Source: Paludibacter sp.
Lineage (GTDB): Bacteria; Bacteroidota; Bacteroidia; Bacteroidales; Paludibacteraceae
DNA: 64,000 nucleotides
Assembly: GCA_031292575.1 (NCBI GenBank)
Contig: JARLGX010000010.1
Span: forward strand, 62,001-126,000
Direction of reading: 5' to 3'
Shown here: positions 1 to 7,676 of the stretch, one piece after another
How the letters are laid out: every line of letters begins with the position of its first letter
How positions within the stretch are numbered: position 1 is the stretch's first letter
Translations under genes and position numbers: made by a program
The notes under the pieces: generated by a model
Database searches by the model: none
What the model was told of the DNA's origin: nothing
Seen by the model: the letters and a program-made list of their open reading frames with translations, nothing else

Positions 1-540
1 AACTTTCTCACGATTTATAACCGACTCTATTCCGTTTGTTACCAATCCTTTTGTGCCATACGAACCATCGTCGGTCATTACAATTACTTCGTCGGAGTTA
101 ACCCGCATTTGATCTTCGAGAATAATTAAATCTTTTGAGCGGGCAGCCAGCACCGTGATAACTTTATTGCCGGCGGCTTTCAATGCAGCTACAATTGGCA
201 TCATGGGAGCGGTTCCAACGCCTCCGCAGGCACAAACTACCGTTCCGAATTTTTCAATATGAGTAGCTCTTCCCAGTGGTCCTACCATATCAGTAATGTA
301 ATCGCCAACTTCCAGGGCGCAAAGTTTGGTGGATGAAACACCCATTTTTTGCACAACAAGGGTTATAGTTCCTTTTTGCAAATCGGCATCTGCAATAGTT
401 AATGGAATGCGCTCGCCTTTCAATCCCACTTTCACCATTACAAAGTGACCGGCTTTTCTTGATTTGGCAATTAACGGAGCTTCCACCTCAAACTTAATAA
501 CGTTTGCCGAGAAATACTCCTTACTGATAATTTTATTCAT
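1..540 (-). CDS. NfnA/SudB-like FAD/NAD-binding electron-transfer subunit (partial, C-terminus beyond window)
   Basis: I translated the minus strand from the ATG at 540; the frame stays open to base 1, giving 180 residues of what is usually a protein of about 280. The N-terminal half reads as a ferredoxin-reductase-type FAD-binding barrel, and the later CACGGVGTAPMMPIV stretch is the glycine-rich start of the NAD(P)-binding lobe. This matches the family of sulfide dehydrogenase beta, NfnA and the dihydroorotate dehydrogenase electron-transfer subunit, which passes electrons between NAD(P)H, FAD and an iron-sulfur centre. In Bacteroidota it is normally followed by a GltD-like partner, which would lie off the left edge. 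The exact substrate cannot be decided from this fragment. Confidence 0.8.
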   Translation of the reverse strand, partial: MNKIISKEYFSANVIKFEVEAPLIAKSRKAGHFVMVKVGLKGERIPLTIADADLQKGTITLVVQKMGVSSTKLCALEVGDYITDMVGPLGRATHIEKFGTVVCACGGVGTAPMMPIVAALKAAGNKVITVLAARSKDLIILEDQMRVNSDEVIVMTDDGSYGTKGLVTNGIESVINREKV

Positions 541-567
541 TTTGATAGATTTTTTTTATTAAGGACG

Positions 568-598
568 CAAAATTACAAAATAAATGCCTTAATGCAAA
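568..598 (-). promoter_or_regulatory. Bacteroidota-type promoter of the NfnA-like gene
   Basis: On the minus strand TTTG (595-598) and TAATTTTG (568-575) are separated by exactly 19 bases, a perfect match to the Bacteroidota housekeeping promoter. It lies 27 bases before the ATG at 540. Confidence 0.75.
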
Positions 599-721
599 TC
601 ATTTTGTAATAATAAACTACAATAAGATTTCGGTTTTATATTAAAATGACAAAAATAATATGTGGTATTTGCATAAAAACTACATTCAAGTAGGAAAGTA
701 GAGTTGAATTCGATTTTAATT

Positions 722-752
722 CTTGCTTAGTAATATAATTTGGGTATTTTTG
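722..752 (+). promoter_or_regulatory. promoter of the TonB-dependent receptor
   Basis: TATTTTTG (745-752) fits the -7 element; CTTG (722-725) lies 19 bases upstream as an imperfect -33 element. The receptor ATG is at 791, giving a leader of about 30 bases. Confidence 0.55.
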
Positions 753-790
753 CAGCCTGTTTTTTAATTTAAAGTATAATTCAAAACCTC

Positions 791-2638
791 ATGTTTAAAG
801 ACTTTCCAACAAACAAAAAGAATTTTATTCTTTTCTTGTCAGCATTCTTTCTAATCCAATTAAGTTATTCTCAAACAACCAAAAAGGATAGCGTCAAACT
901 CGATGATATTATTGTTACAGGTTCAAAAATTGATATTTCCCGAAAAATAGTTCCATTGTCAGTTTCGCAAATTTCTAAACAGGACATCGAAAATAGTGGT
1001 GAAACTAATATCCTCCCTGCTCTGAATGATTATGTCCCCGGTATTTTTGTAACCCAACGAAATATATTGGGCTTTGGCGTTTCAAATACCGGTGCCGGTT
1101 CTATTACCATGCGGGGCGTTAGCAGCTCGCCCAATACGGATGTTTTAATGTTGATTGATGGAAATCCTCAATATCAGGGAATTTTCGGACATCCACTTGC
1201 CGATGCTTATGTGGCTTCGGACGTAGAGAAAGTGGAAATAATTCGCGGTCCGGCTTCCATATTGTATGGTTCTAACGCCATGGCCGGCGTAATTAATATC
1301 ATTACAAAGAAACAACATGAAGATGGATTTAAAATAAATCTTGGTGCATCTTATGGTTCTTACAATACCCAGAAATACGATGGAAACATTGGATTTAGAA
1401 AGGATAAACTAAGTCTTTTTGCATCCTTAAATCACGATCAGACTGATGGAATTCGTGCTAACACTGATTTTCATATCGACAACGGCTATGTGAAAGTGGG
1501 ATATGAATTGGATAAACATTTCGACATTACTGCTGATTTTAGCCTTGCAAAGTATAATGCTAACGATAATGGTCCGGTAAATCAACCACCGGTACCTTTT
1601 AGTATTGATATTTCTCGCGGAAAAACATCGCTGTCAATCGATGATAAATTCAATAATGCCGAAGGCGGTTTTAAATTCTATCATAACTTTGGAACACACA
1701 ATACGTACGATCCGGTCAGCGGGAAATTTCATTCTACCGATAGAAATAGTGGGATAATGCTGTTTCAAACTTTTAAATTAGCAACAAATACTAATATTAC
1801 AGTAGGCTCGGATTTAAAACAATATGGCGGTATATCCAATCAGGGATTTAAACATGATTCGTTGATTACCGTAAACGAATTGGCCGTTTATGCCTATGCT
1901 CAACAAAAATTATTCGACAAAATGACTGTGAGCGCCGGTTTAAGACTCGAAAACAATTCCAAGTTTGGCAATGTACTTGTTCCACTGGGAGGATTAACCT
2001 ATAATCTATCCGATGAAACGACCTTTAAAGCTTCAGTATCCAAAGGTTATCGTAGTCCTACCATCATGGAATTATATTTATATGCTCCCAATCCCAGTTT
2101 ACAACCCGAAAGTATGGTGAACTATGAAATAAGTTGGTTGCAATCGTTGCTAAATAGCAGGTTGAATTTGGAATTGACTGCTTATAAAGCCAATGGTAGC
2201 AATATGATACAAGTTGTAGGAATGGGTTATTCTGCAACGCGAGAAAATGTAGGTACATTCAGCAATCAGGGTATTGAATTTTCAGCACGATACAGTGTCG
2301 ACAAGAATCTCTATTTTAATGCTAATTACAGCTACCTCGATATGAATAAAGTTGTAATTGCTGCACCACGCCAGCAGTTTAATGTTGGAGCTAATTACAA
2401 TTATCAAATCTGGGGTTTTCATCTCTCGCTTCAAGACATTGATAGATTATATACTTCCGTACAGCCGGCAGTAACTCAGAACTATACTTTGGTGAATGCA
2501 CGGATTACTGCTAAACCAATGAAACATATCGAATTATTTCTGGCTGCAGATAACCTGCTAAACAATCAATATCAGATAAACTACGGTTATCCCATGCCGG
2601 GGATTAATTTTAATGCTGGATTTAATTTGAGGTTTTAG
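791..2638 (+). CDS. TonB-dependent outer-membrane receptor
   Basis: 615 residues. An N-terminal signal peptide (residues 1-27, hydrophobic core LFLSAFFLIQL) is followed by a TonB-box-like segment (LDDIIVTGSK), a plug domain with RGVSSSPNTDVLMLIDG and EIIRGPASILYGSNAMAGVINIITK, and a long beta-barrel that ends in an aromatic residue (NLRF). It lacks the carboxypeptidase-like N-terminal domain of SusC-type receptors, so it resembles classical siderophore, haem or cobalamin receptors. The ligand is not evident: there is no SusD partner, cobalamin riboswitch or Fur-like site in the 250-base spacer. It appears monocistronic, followed by the attenuated aromatic operon with its own promoter. Confidence 0.88.
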   Translation: MFKDFPTNKKNFILFLSAFFLIQLSYSQTTKKDSVKLDDIIVTGSKIDISRKIVPLSVSQISKQDIENSGETNILPALNDYVPGIFVTQRNILGFGVSNTGAGSITMRGVSSSPNTDVLMLIDGNPQYQGIFGHPLADAYVASDVEKVEIIRGPASILYGSNAMAGVINIITKKQHEDGFKINLGASYGSYNTQKYDGNIGFRKDKLSLFASLNHDQTDGIRANTDFHIDNGYVKVGYELDKHFDITADFSLAKYNANDNGPVNQPPVPFSIDISRGKTSLSIDDKFNNAEGGFKFYHNFGTHNTYDPVSGKFHSTDRNSGIMLFQTFKLATNTNITVGSDLKQYGGISNQGFKHDSLITVNELAVYAYAQQKLFDKMTVSAGLRLENNSKFGNVLVPLGGLTYNLSDETTFKASVSKGYRSPTIMELYLYAPNPSLQPESMVNYEISWLQSLLNSRLNLELTAYKANGSNMIQVVGMGYSATRENVGTFSNQGIEFSARYSVDKNLYFNANYSYLDMNKVVIAAPRQQFNVGANYNYQIWGFHLSLQDIDRLYTSVQPAVTQNYTLVNARITAKPMKHIELFLAADNLLNNQYQINYGYPMPGINFNAGFNLRF

Positions 2639-2714
2639 AACCAATCATTTTTGATAAATTGAAATTTTTTTGAACTTTTTCATGGCAATCTGGTTTTATT
2701 TATAGAAATTATAT

Positions 2715-2722
2715 TACTTTTG
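2715..2722 (+). promoter_or_regulatory. -7 element of the phe/tyr operon
   Basis: TACTTTTG followed by CAG fits the Bacteroidota TAnnTTTG element. The -33 region is poor (CTGG near 2690). Transcription would start near 2729, leaving about 23 bases before the leader-peptide ATG. Confidence 0.55.
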
Positions 2723-2751
2723 CAGCGTCTAAAATAGAAAAGACAACAATC

Positions 2752-2805
2752 ATGGTAAATCGATTTTTTACATATTTTTATTTTTACTTTTACTTTAGTA
2801 GGTGA
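2752..2805 (+). CDS. Phe/Tyr attenuator leader peptide (17 residues)
   Basis: ATG at 2752 opens a 17-codon frame, MVNRFFTYFYFYFYFSR, closed by TGA at 2803-2805. Ten of its 17 residues are Phe (6) or Tyr (4), in an almost strict alternation from residue 8 to 15. It lies between a -7 promoter element and a terminator hairpin, just upstream of prephenate dehydratase. Leader peptides rich in the regulated amino acid are the hallmark of ribosome-mediated attenuation, as in pheA, trp and his leaders of enteric bacteria. The peptide itself probably has no function; ribosome stalling on its Phe/Tyr codons is the signal. Bases 2806-2814, directly after the stop codon, form the antiterminator arm. Confidence 0.85.
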   Translation: MVNRFFTYFYFYFYFSR

Positions 2806-2870
2806 GAGCAGGATAGCCTTTATGTAAAAAACAAAACTATAATAATAGATAATACATGAAAATCCTGCTC
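2806..2870 (+). promoter_or_regulatory. antiterminator stem of the phe/tyr attenuator
   Basis: GAGCAGGAT at 2806-2814, starting on the base after the leader stop codon, is perfectly complementary to ATCCTGCTC at 2862-2870. The latter is also the left arm of the terminator, so the two hairpins exclude each other. A ribosome at the leader stop codon would cover 2806-2814 and permit termination; one stalled on the Phe/Tyr codons (2764-2799) would leave it free to form the antiterminator. Confidence 0.8.
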
Positions 2871-2894
2871 GAAAAATGAGCAGGATTTTTTTTA
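2859..2894 (+). terminator. attenuator terminator before pheA
   Basis: AAAATCCTGCTC (2859-2870) pairs with GAGCAGGATTTT (2878-2889) over 12 bases with a 7-base loop, followed by a run of T. It is a Rho-independent terminator placed upstream of the structural genes, 24 bases before the pheA ATG at 2918. Confidence 0.88.
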
Positions 2895-2917
2895 TTGACC
2901 AAAAAGTACAACAAATT

Positions 2918-3763
2918 ATGAAACGAGTAGCTATTCAAGGAGGAAATGGAGCATACCACGGCATAGCCGCCGAGAATTTTTTTGCAGGTGAAGAAGTTGA
3001 AATTATTCCATGTATCACTTTTAATGATATTTTTTCAACCATAAAAAAGGACTCAAATGTTATTGGAATAATGGCTATTGAAAATACTATTGCCGGAAGC
3101 TTATTGCCAAATTACGAGTTACTCAAGGAACATAAACTTCACATAGCCGGAGAATATAAATTGCGCATTGAACATTGTTTTGCGGCTTTGCCCGGACAAA
3201 CAATTCACGATATCAAAGAAGTACAATCGCACCCGATTGCCTTGATGCAATGTACTAATTTTCTTGAAACATTGCCCGGGATAAAAGTGGTAGAGCATGA
3301 TGATACGGCACTTGCAGCACGCGATATTGCTAAAAACAGCTCGTTGGGAAGTGCCGCTATTTGTAGCGAACGGGCAGCTGAAATATATGGATTAAATATT
3401 TTGGCAAGTGGCATTGAGACAAACAAACATAATTTTACCCGTTTTCTTATTTTTGGTAATTCGTGGATGGTTGATGAAATTCAGAAAAACGATATTATCA
3501 ATAAAGCTTCCATTGTATTTACCTTGCCACATGCTGAAGGTAGCCTGGCCAAAGTGTTATCGGTTTTCTCGTTTTATGGAATTAATCTGACAAAAATTCA
3601 ATCGTTGCCTATAATTGGTCGTGAATGGGAATATCAATTTTATGTTGACTTTAAATTCGATGACCTTGAACGGTACAAACAATCGCTGGTTGCCATTAAA
3701 CCTTTGATTCATGAGTTGAAAACACTTGGAGAATATCCCGAAGGGATAACACCAAATATTTAA
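2918..3763 (+). CDS. pheA: prephenate dehydratase
   Basis: 281 residues from the ATG at 2918. The frame is open to an ATG at 2876, but that codon is inside the terminator hairpin and the extra residues do not look like the family; VAIQGGNGAYHGIAAENFF is the normal N-terminus. The enzyme converts prephenate to phenylpyruvate. The dehydratase signature TRF is present (NFTRFLIFG), followed by a C-terminal ACT domain (GSLAKVLSVFSFYGINLTKIQSLPI) that in this family binds phenylalanine for feedback inhibition. There is no fused chorismate mutase; that activity is supplied by the third gene of the operon. First structural gene behind the attenuator. Confidence 0.93.
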   Translation: MKRVAIQGGNGAYHGIAAENFFAGEEVEIIPCITFNDIFSTIKKDSNVIGIMAIENTIAGSLLPNYELLKEHKLHIAGEYKLRIEHCFAALPGQTIHDIKEVQSHPIALMQCTNFLETLPGIKVVEHDDTALAARDIAKNSSLGSAAICSERAAEIYGLNILASGIETNKHNFTRFLIFGNSWMVDEIQKNDIINKASIVFTLPHAEGSLAKVLSVFSFYGINLTKIQSLPIIGREWEYQFYVDFKFDDLERYKQSLVAIKPLIHELKTLGEYPEGITPNI

Positions 3764-3794
3764 TTTAAAATAAAACGATCAACAAAAAACTTTT

Positions 3795-4976
3795 ATGAAA
3801 GCTATTATACCAGCCGAACGCCTGAGTTCAATAAGCGAATATTATTTTTCAACAAAACTGAAAGAAGTTGCTGATATGAATGCCAAAGGCATGAATGTGA
3901 TTAGTTTGGGAATTGGAAGCCCTGATTTGCCTCCGTCGAAAGAAACAGTCGAAGCCCTTTGCAGATCGGCAGCAGAAGCTAATGCACACGGATATCAACC
4001 TTACGTGGGAATTCCCGAATTGCGCAACGCATTTGCCGATTGGTATAAAAAATGGTTTGATGTGGCGCTTAATCCCTCGAATGAAATTCAACCACTTATT
4101 GGCTCAAAAGAAGGAATTTTACATATTTCGCTGGCGTTTCTTAATCCGGGGGATGGTGTATTAGTTCCAAATCCGGGTTATCCAACTTATTCTTCGGTCA
4201 GTAATTTGGTTCAAGCAAAGGTTTTGACCTATGATTTGGACGAAAATAACAATTGGCAACCCGATTTCGATGCACTTGAACAAATGGATTTAAGTAGCGT
4301 TAAACTTATGTGGGTCAATTATCCAAATATGCCTACCGGAGCAAGCGCCACACCCGAGTTGTTCAAAAAACTGGTGGCATTTGGGAAAAAACACGGTATC
4401 GTTATTTGTAACGACAATCCTTATAGCTTTATTTTGAACGAAAACAGACTGAGCATTCTTCAGGTGGAAGGTGCAAAAGATATTTGTATAGAATTGAATT
4501 CGATGAGTAAATCGCATAATATGCCCGGTTGGCGTATGGGAATGTTGGCATCGAATGCACAATTTGTACAATGGGTTCTGAAAGTGAAAAGTAATATCGA
4601 CAGTGGTCAGTTCAAACCTATGCAAGTAGCAGCCATTGCTGCTCTAAACAATTCGGAGGAATGGCATCGCGAAATGAATATAAATCTATACAAAAACCGC
4701 CGGTTTTTAGCAGAAGAAATTTTGAAAACACTGGGTTGTACTTTCGACGAAAGTCAGGTTGGAATGTTCTTATGGGGAAAGATTCCAGACAGTTATAACC
4801 ACAGCGGAGAACTTGCCGACAAAGTGTTGTACGAATCCAAAGTATTTATTACACCGGGCTTTATATTTGGAGATAAAGGAAATAGGTACGTGCGACTTTC
4901 ACTTTGTGCAAATGATAAAATGCTTGCCGAAGCGTTGGAGAGAGTGAAACAGTTACCAATTATCAGTCAGCAGTAA
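3795..4976 (+). CDS. class I/II PLP aminotransferase, probably aromatic-amino-acid or prephenate aminotransferase
   Basis: 393 residues, fold-type I aminotransferase. The PLP lysine lies in NSMSKSHNMPGWRMG; the cofactor-binding region includes NYPNMPTGASA and a C-terminal YVRLSLCAND arginine motif that binds the substrate carboxylate. It starts 31 bases after pheA and is followed by DAHP synthase/chorismate mutase, so in this operon it most likely makes phenylalanine and tyrosine from their keto acids, or arogenate from prephenate. Sequence alone does not separate this from aspartate, alanine or LL-diaminopimelate aminotransferases of the same family; the assignment is by context. Confidence 0.82.
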   Translation: MKAIIPAERLSSISEYYFSTKLKEVADMNAKGMNVISLGIGSPDLPPSKETVEALCRSAAEANAHGYQPYVGIPELRNAFADWYKKWFDVALNPSNEIQPLIGSKEGILHISLAFLNPGDGVLVPNPGYPTYSSVSNLVQAKVLTYDLDENNNWQPDFDALEQMDLSSVKLMWVNYPNMPTGASATPELFKKLVAFGKKHGIVICNDNPYSFILNENRLSILQVEGAKDICIELNSMSKSHNMPGWRMGMLASNAQFVQWVLKVKSNIDSGQFKPMQVAAIAALNNSEEWHREMNINLYKNRRFLAEEILKTLGCTFDESQVGMFLWGKIPDSYNHSGELADKVLYESKVFITPGFIFGDKGNRYVRLSLCANDKMLAEALERVKQLPIISQQ

Positions 4977-5087
4977 AAAGGTGATTTTACGCTTAATTAA
5001 AGTTCAATCAAAGTATTAAATAAAATAATAAAAATAACAGTTTTAGTGACTGATAATTGTTCACTAATGACTATTCATTGAAGAATT

Positions 5088-6149
5088 ATGGAACTCGAAT
5101 CAATTTTATTACCCGGAGTCGATGCAAAGCGTCCACTCGTGATAGCCGGACCTTGTAGTGCGGAAACAGAAAAACAAGTTATGGAAACTGCTCGCGGATT
5201 ATCTGCCCGTGGCATTAAAATTTTTCGTGCAGGAATCTGGAAACCCCGCACAAAACCAGGTGGTTTCGAAGGTATTGGAGCTGAAGGTTTGCCCTGGCTT
5301 AAACGTGTTCAGTCGGAATTAGGTATGTACACAGCAGTTGAAGTTGCCACTGCAAAACATGTAAGAGAATGTTTGGCAAATGGCGTAGATATTCTTTGGA
5401 TTGGAGCACGTACTTCAGCTAACCCATTTGCAGTGCAGGAAATTGCCGATGCATTGGAAGGCATTGATATTCCGGTGCTCATTAAAAACCCAGTGAATCC
5501 CGATTTGGATTTGTGGATTGGCGCCATCGAACGTATTTATAATGCAGGTATTCGTCGCATAGGAGCTATTCATCGTGGTTTCAGTACGTTCGATAAAAAA
5601 ATATACCGCAATTTACCACAATGGCACATTCCAATAGAATTGCATCGTCAAATGCCTAATTTACCTATAATTTGCGACCCAAGCCATATTGGAGGAAAAC
5701 GAGAGTTAATTGCACCACTTTGTCAACAAGCAATGGATTTGAATTTTGATGGACTTATTATTGAATCCCATTGTCAACCGGATAAGGCGTGGAGTGATGC
5801 AGCTCAACAAATTACACCTGATGTGCTCGATTTAATTTTGAGTACACTTGTGATTCGTGACATGACACAATCAACCGAAAGCCTAACTGCCTTGCGCCGT
5901 CAAATAGATGAGCTTGACAACAGTTTATTAGAATTATTAGCTCGCCGCATGCGTATTTCAAATGAAATAGGTGTTTATAAAAAGGAACATAACATGCCTA
6001 TATTGCAAGAGCAGCGATATGATGAGATATTAAAAAACAGAATTTCGCAGGCAGAAGAAATGGGTATGGATGGCGAATTTATGAAGACGATTCTTGTGGC
6101 TATTCACGAAGAATCGGTTCGTCATCAACAAGAAATTATGAAACAATAG
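5088..6149 (+). CDS. bifunctional DAHP synthase / type II chorismate mutase
   Basis: 353 residues. Residues 1-265 are a DAHP synthase barrel (GPCSAETEKQV, RAGIWKPRTKPGGFEG, CDPSHIGGKRELI), condensing phosphoenolpyruvate and erythrose 4-phosphate. Residues 275-353 are an AroQ-type chorismate mutase (LRRQIDELDNSLLELLARRM), which makes prephenate. Such fusions are known in Bacteroidota (characterised in Porphyromonas gingivalis), where the mutase domain also works as an allosteric sensor for prephenate. It therefore couples first-step control with the Phe/Tyr branch point. Third gene of the attenuated operon; a strong terminator follows, and no tyrA is present in the window. Confidence 0.93.
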   Translation: MELESILLPGVDAKRPLVIAGPCSAETEKQVMETARGLSARGIKIFRAGIWKPRTKPGGFEGIGAEGLPWLKRVQSELGMYTAVEVATAKHVRECLANGVDILWIGARTSANPFAVQEIADALEGIDIPVLIKNPVNPDLDLWIGAIERIYNAGIRRIGAIHRGFSTFDKKIYRNLPQWHIPIELHRQMPNLPIICDPSHIGGKRELIAPLCQQAMDLNFDGLIIESHCQPDKAWSDAAQQITPDVLDLILSTLVIRDMTQSTESLTALRRQIDELDNSLLELLARRMRISNEIGVYKKEHNMPILQEQRYDEILKNRISQAEEMGMDGEFMKTILVAIHEESVRHQQEIMKQ

Positions 6150-6161
6150 TATTTTTAATTA

Positions 6162-6205
6162 ACAAATAAATCCCGCAATTTCATTGAATTGCGGGATTTA
6201 TTTGT
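6162..6205. terminator. bidirectional terminator between phe/tyr operon and Spy-like gene
   Basis: A 19-base perfect inverted repeat (6162-6180 and 6187-6205) with a 6-base loop and A/T flanks on both sides serves the converging genes ending at 6149 (plus) and 6233 (minus). Confidence 0.88.
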
Positions 6206-6232
6206 TTAAGAGAGATTCAAAAGGATTACAGA

Positions 6233-6685
6233 TCAATTGTTTTTAGGCATGTTTTCAGTTGAGTTTCTCATTTTGTTTTCTCTTCTTTCTTTCATTTTTT
6301 GCATTTGTTCAGCACGCATTGATTGAAGTTTCTGAAAATTTTCCTGACCGATGATTTTTGCTAAATCTTCATCATTTGCTTTACGTTCAGCTAACATTTT
6401 TGTTTTCATTTCTTCTCTCATTTTTTCAACCTTTTCCATTTCAAGATGACGTTTCTCAAATTGTTTTTCAAATAAAGCTTGCACATCTGCCTTTTGTGCA
6501 TCGGTTAATCCCAACTCTTTAGCAATTCTTTCAGCTCTTTTTTCGGGAGAAACCATGATTCTTTCAGCCTGTTTGAATTTACCTCTTTCACCGTTGGGTC
6601 TTTGGGGCGGATTTGAATTTTGTGCCATAACTGTCATACTGAACATCAAAATTGTAGCTAAAGCTAACATTCCATACTTTTTCAT
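6233..6685 (-). CDS. Spy/CpxP-like periplasmic protein (DUF4890-like)
   Basis: 150 residues with a signal peptide (MKKYGMLALATILMFSMTVMAQ). The mature part is very rich in Lys, Glu, Arg and Met and is predicted to be helical: SPEKRAERIAKELGLTDAQKADVQALF is the typical repeat of Spy/CpxP-like proteins, followed by a coiled-coil-like Lys/Glu/Met segment. Enteric homologues are envelope-stress chaperones; Bacteroidota versions are mostly uncharacterised. It is next to a related gene at 6929-7360 on the same strand but has a terminator between, so the two are probably separate transcripts. Confidence 0.75.
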   Translation of the reverse strand: MKKYGMLALATILMFSMTVMAQNSNPPQRPNGERGKFKQAERIMVSPEKRAERIAKELGLTDAQKADVQALFEKQFEKRHLEMEKVEKMREEMKTKMLAERKANDEDLAKIIGQENFQKLQSMRAEQMQKMKERRENKMRNSTENMPKNN

Positions 6686-6856
6686 ACTGTAATTTTTTTA
6701 ATGTGAATACTATTGTTGTTTTTTGTAATTTGTTGTTTTGACTTTATTAGTATTCGCAAGTTTAATTGCAAAGCTCTATATTTGTGTTTATTAACTAAGA
6801 CGCAATGAATTACGAAATTTGTATAAAATGAAAAAGAATGTATTTATATAAAAATA

Positions 6857-6892
6857 AAGGCTCCCAAATTTCATTTGAAACTTGGGAGCTTT
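6857..6892 (-). terminator. terminator of the second Spy-like gene
   Basis: GCTCCCAA (6860-6867) pairs with TTGGGAGC (6882-6889), with partial pairing inside; read on the minus strand it is followed by a T-rich tail. It ends the gene at 6929-7360. Confidence 0.78.
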
Positions 6893-6928
6893 TAGCAAGT
6901 TTAAAGGTGGTTTACGCCCTTTTATTAT

Positions 6929-7360
6929 TTATTTTAAGATATTTAAACCTGAAGCTTTAATTTTGGTAACTTTATCTTTAATCTCTTGTTGTCCGTTTGA
7001 AAGAGTATTTTTGTACTTTTCAAATTTCTCTGCGCCAATAATGTTTTTTAATTCTGAATCTTGCGATTTTGTCAATGCTTCTAATTTTGTTTTATAAGCC
7101 TGGCTGCCAACAGGAACTTCCGATTTAAGCTTTGCAACCGAAGCATCCTGATTTGTGAAAAGGGTTGTAACTTTTGCCTTTTGGTCATCAGTTAGTTTCA
7201 GCTGTTTTGCCAGTTGATCAGCTCTAAGCTGAGCAGAGGAAACCTTATCCCCAACTTTGGCGGTAGCTGCTTTTGCTTTGCTTAAAATTGATGTCTGCGC
7301 CATGGCTGAAACGCTGAACATGAAAATAATTGCCACTGTACCAATTAAATACTTTTTCAT
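6929..7360 (-). CDS. Spy-like small secreted protein
   Basis: 143 residues, signal peptide MKKYLIGTVAIIFMFSVSAMAQ, very similar to that of the neighbour at 6233-6685. The mature part has the same LTDDQKAKVTTLFTNQDASV helix pattern and a later NIIGAEKFEKYKNTL motif, matching NIIGQENFQKLQ-like residues in the neighbour, so the pair probably arose by duplication. It is Lys/Ala-rich rather than Glu/Met/Arg-rich. Periplasmic or surface location is inferred; function is unknown. It has its own well-formed promoter and terminator. Confidence 0.7.
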   Translation of the reverse strand: MKKYLIGTVAIIFMFSVSAMAQTSILSKAKAATAKVGDKVSSAQLRADQLAKQLKLTDDQKAKVTTLFTNQDASVAKLKSEVPVGSQAYKTKLEALTKSQDSELKNIIGAEKFEKYKNTLSNGQQEIKDKVTKIKASGLNILK

Positions 7361-7409
7361 AATTCTTTCTTTTTAATGTTAGTAATATTGTTATTATATA
7401 TTATCTAAA

Positions 7410-7441
7410 CAAAGATACTAGGTTTATAATTATCAAACAAA
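7410..7441 (-). promoter_or_regulatory. promoter of the Spy-like gene at 6929-7360
   Basis: On the minus strand TTTG (7438-7441) and TATCTTTG (7410-7417) are 20 bases apart. The ATG is about 50 bases downstream at 7360. Confidence 0.75.
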
Positions 7442-7623
7442 TAAATTTAAAACAAGAAAATTAAATTTTAAATTTGTTAGGCATTCTAAAAGTCCGCGAT
7501 TTGTAAATTTACGCCTTGAAACATCTTCATTTACATCAAAATAGAAAAGATTAGAGGACTTTAAAAAGAAAAAATGTTTTTAAATTATTAAGTAAGAAAA
7601 AAATCGCATAGTTTCCAGTCATT
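7442..7623. other. AT-rich part of the divergent spacer before aroB
   Basis: The full gap between the Spy-like gene and aroB is 7361-7676. Apart from the two promoters at its ends I see no open frame or strong hairpin. AAAAGTCC near 7486 has an inverted partner GGACTTT near 7556, too far apart to interpret. Confidence 0.5.
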
Positions 7624-7658
7624 TTTGACTGCTAATTTTAAAGAATAAAGTATCTTTG
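7624..7658 (+). promoter_or_regulatory. aroB promoter with overlapping palindrome
   Basis: TATCTTTG (7651-7658) is a perfect -7 element; TTTG (7624-7627) lies 23 bases upstream, slightly long. CAGTCA-TTTT-TGACTG (7616-7631) is a perfect 6-base inverted repeat that overlaps the -33 element and could be an operator. Confidence 0.6.
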
Positions 7659-7676
7659 TGAGCTAAAACCCAAACG

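Noticed and set aside
541-790. Possible cobalamin riboswitch or Fur site before the first TonB receptor.
   Set aside because: No conserved riboswitch core or palindromic Fur-like box; only ordinary promoters on both strands.
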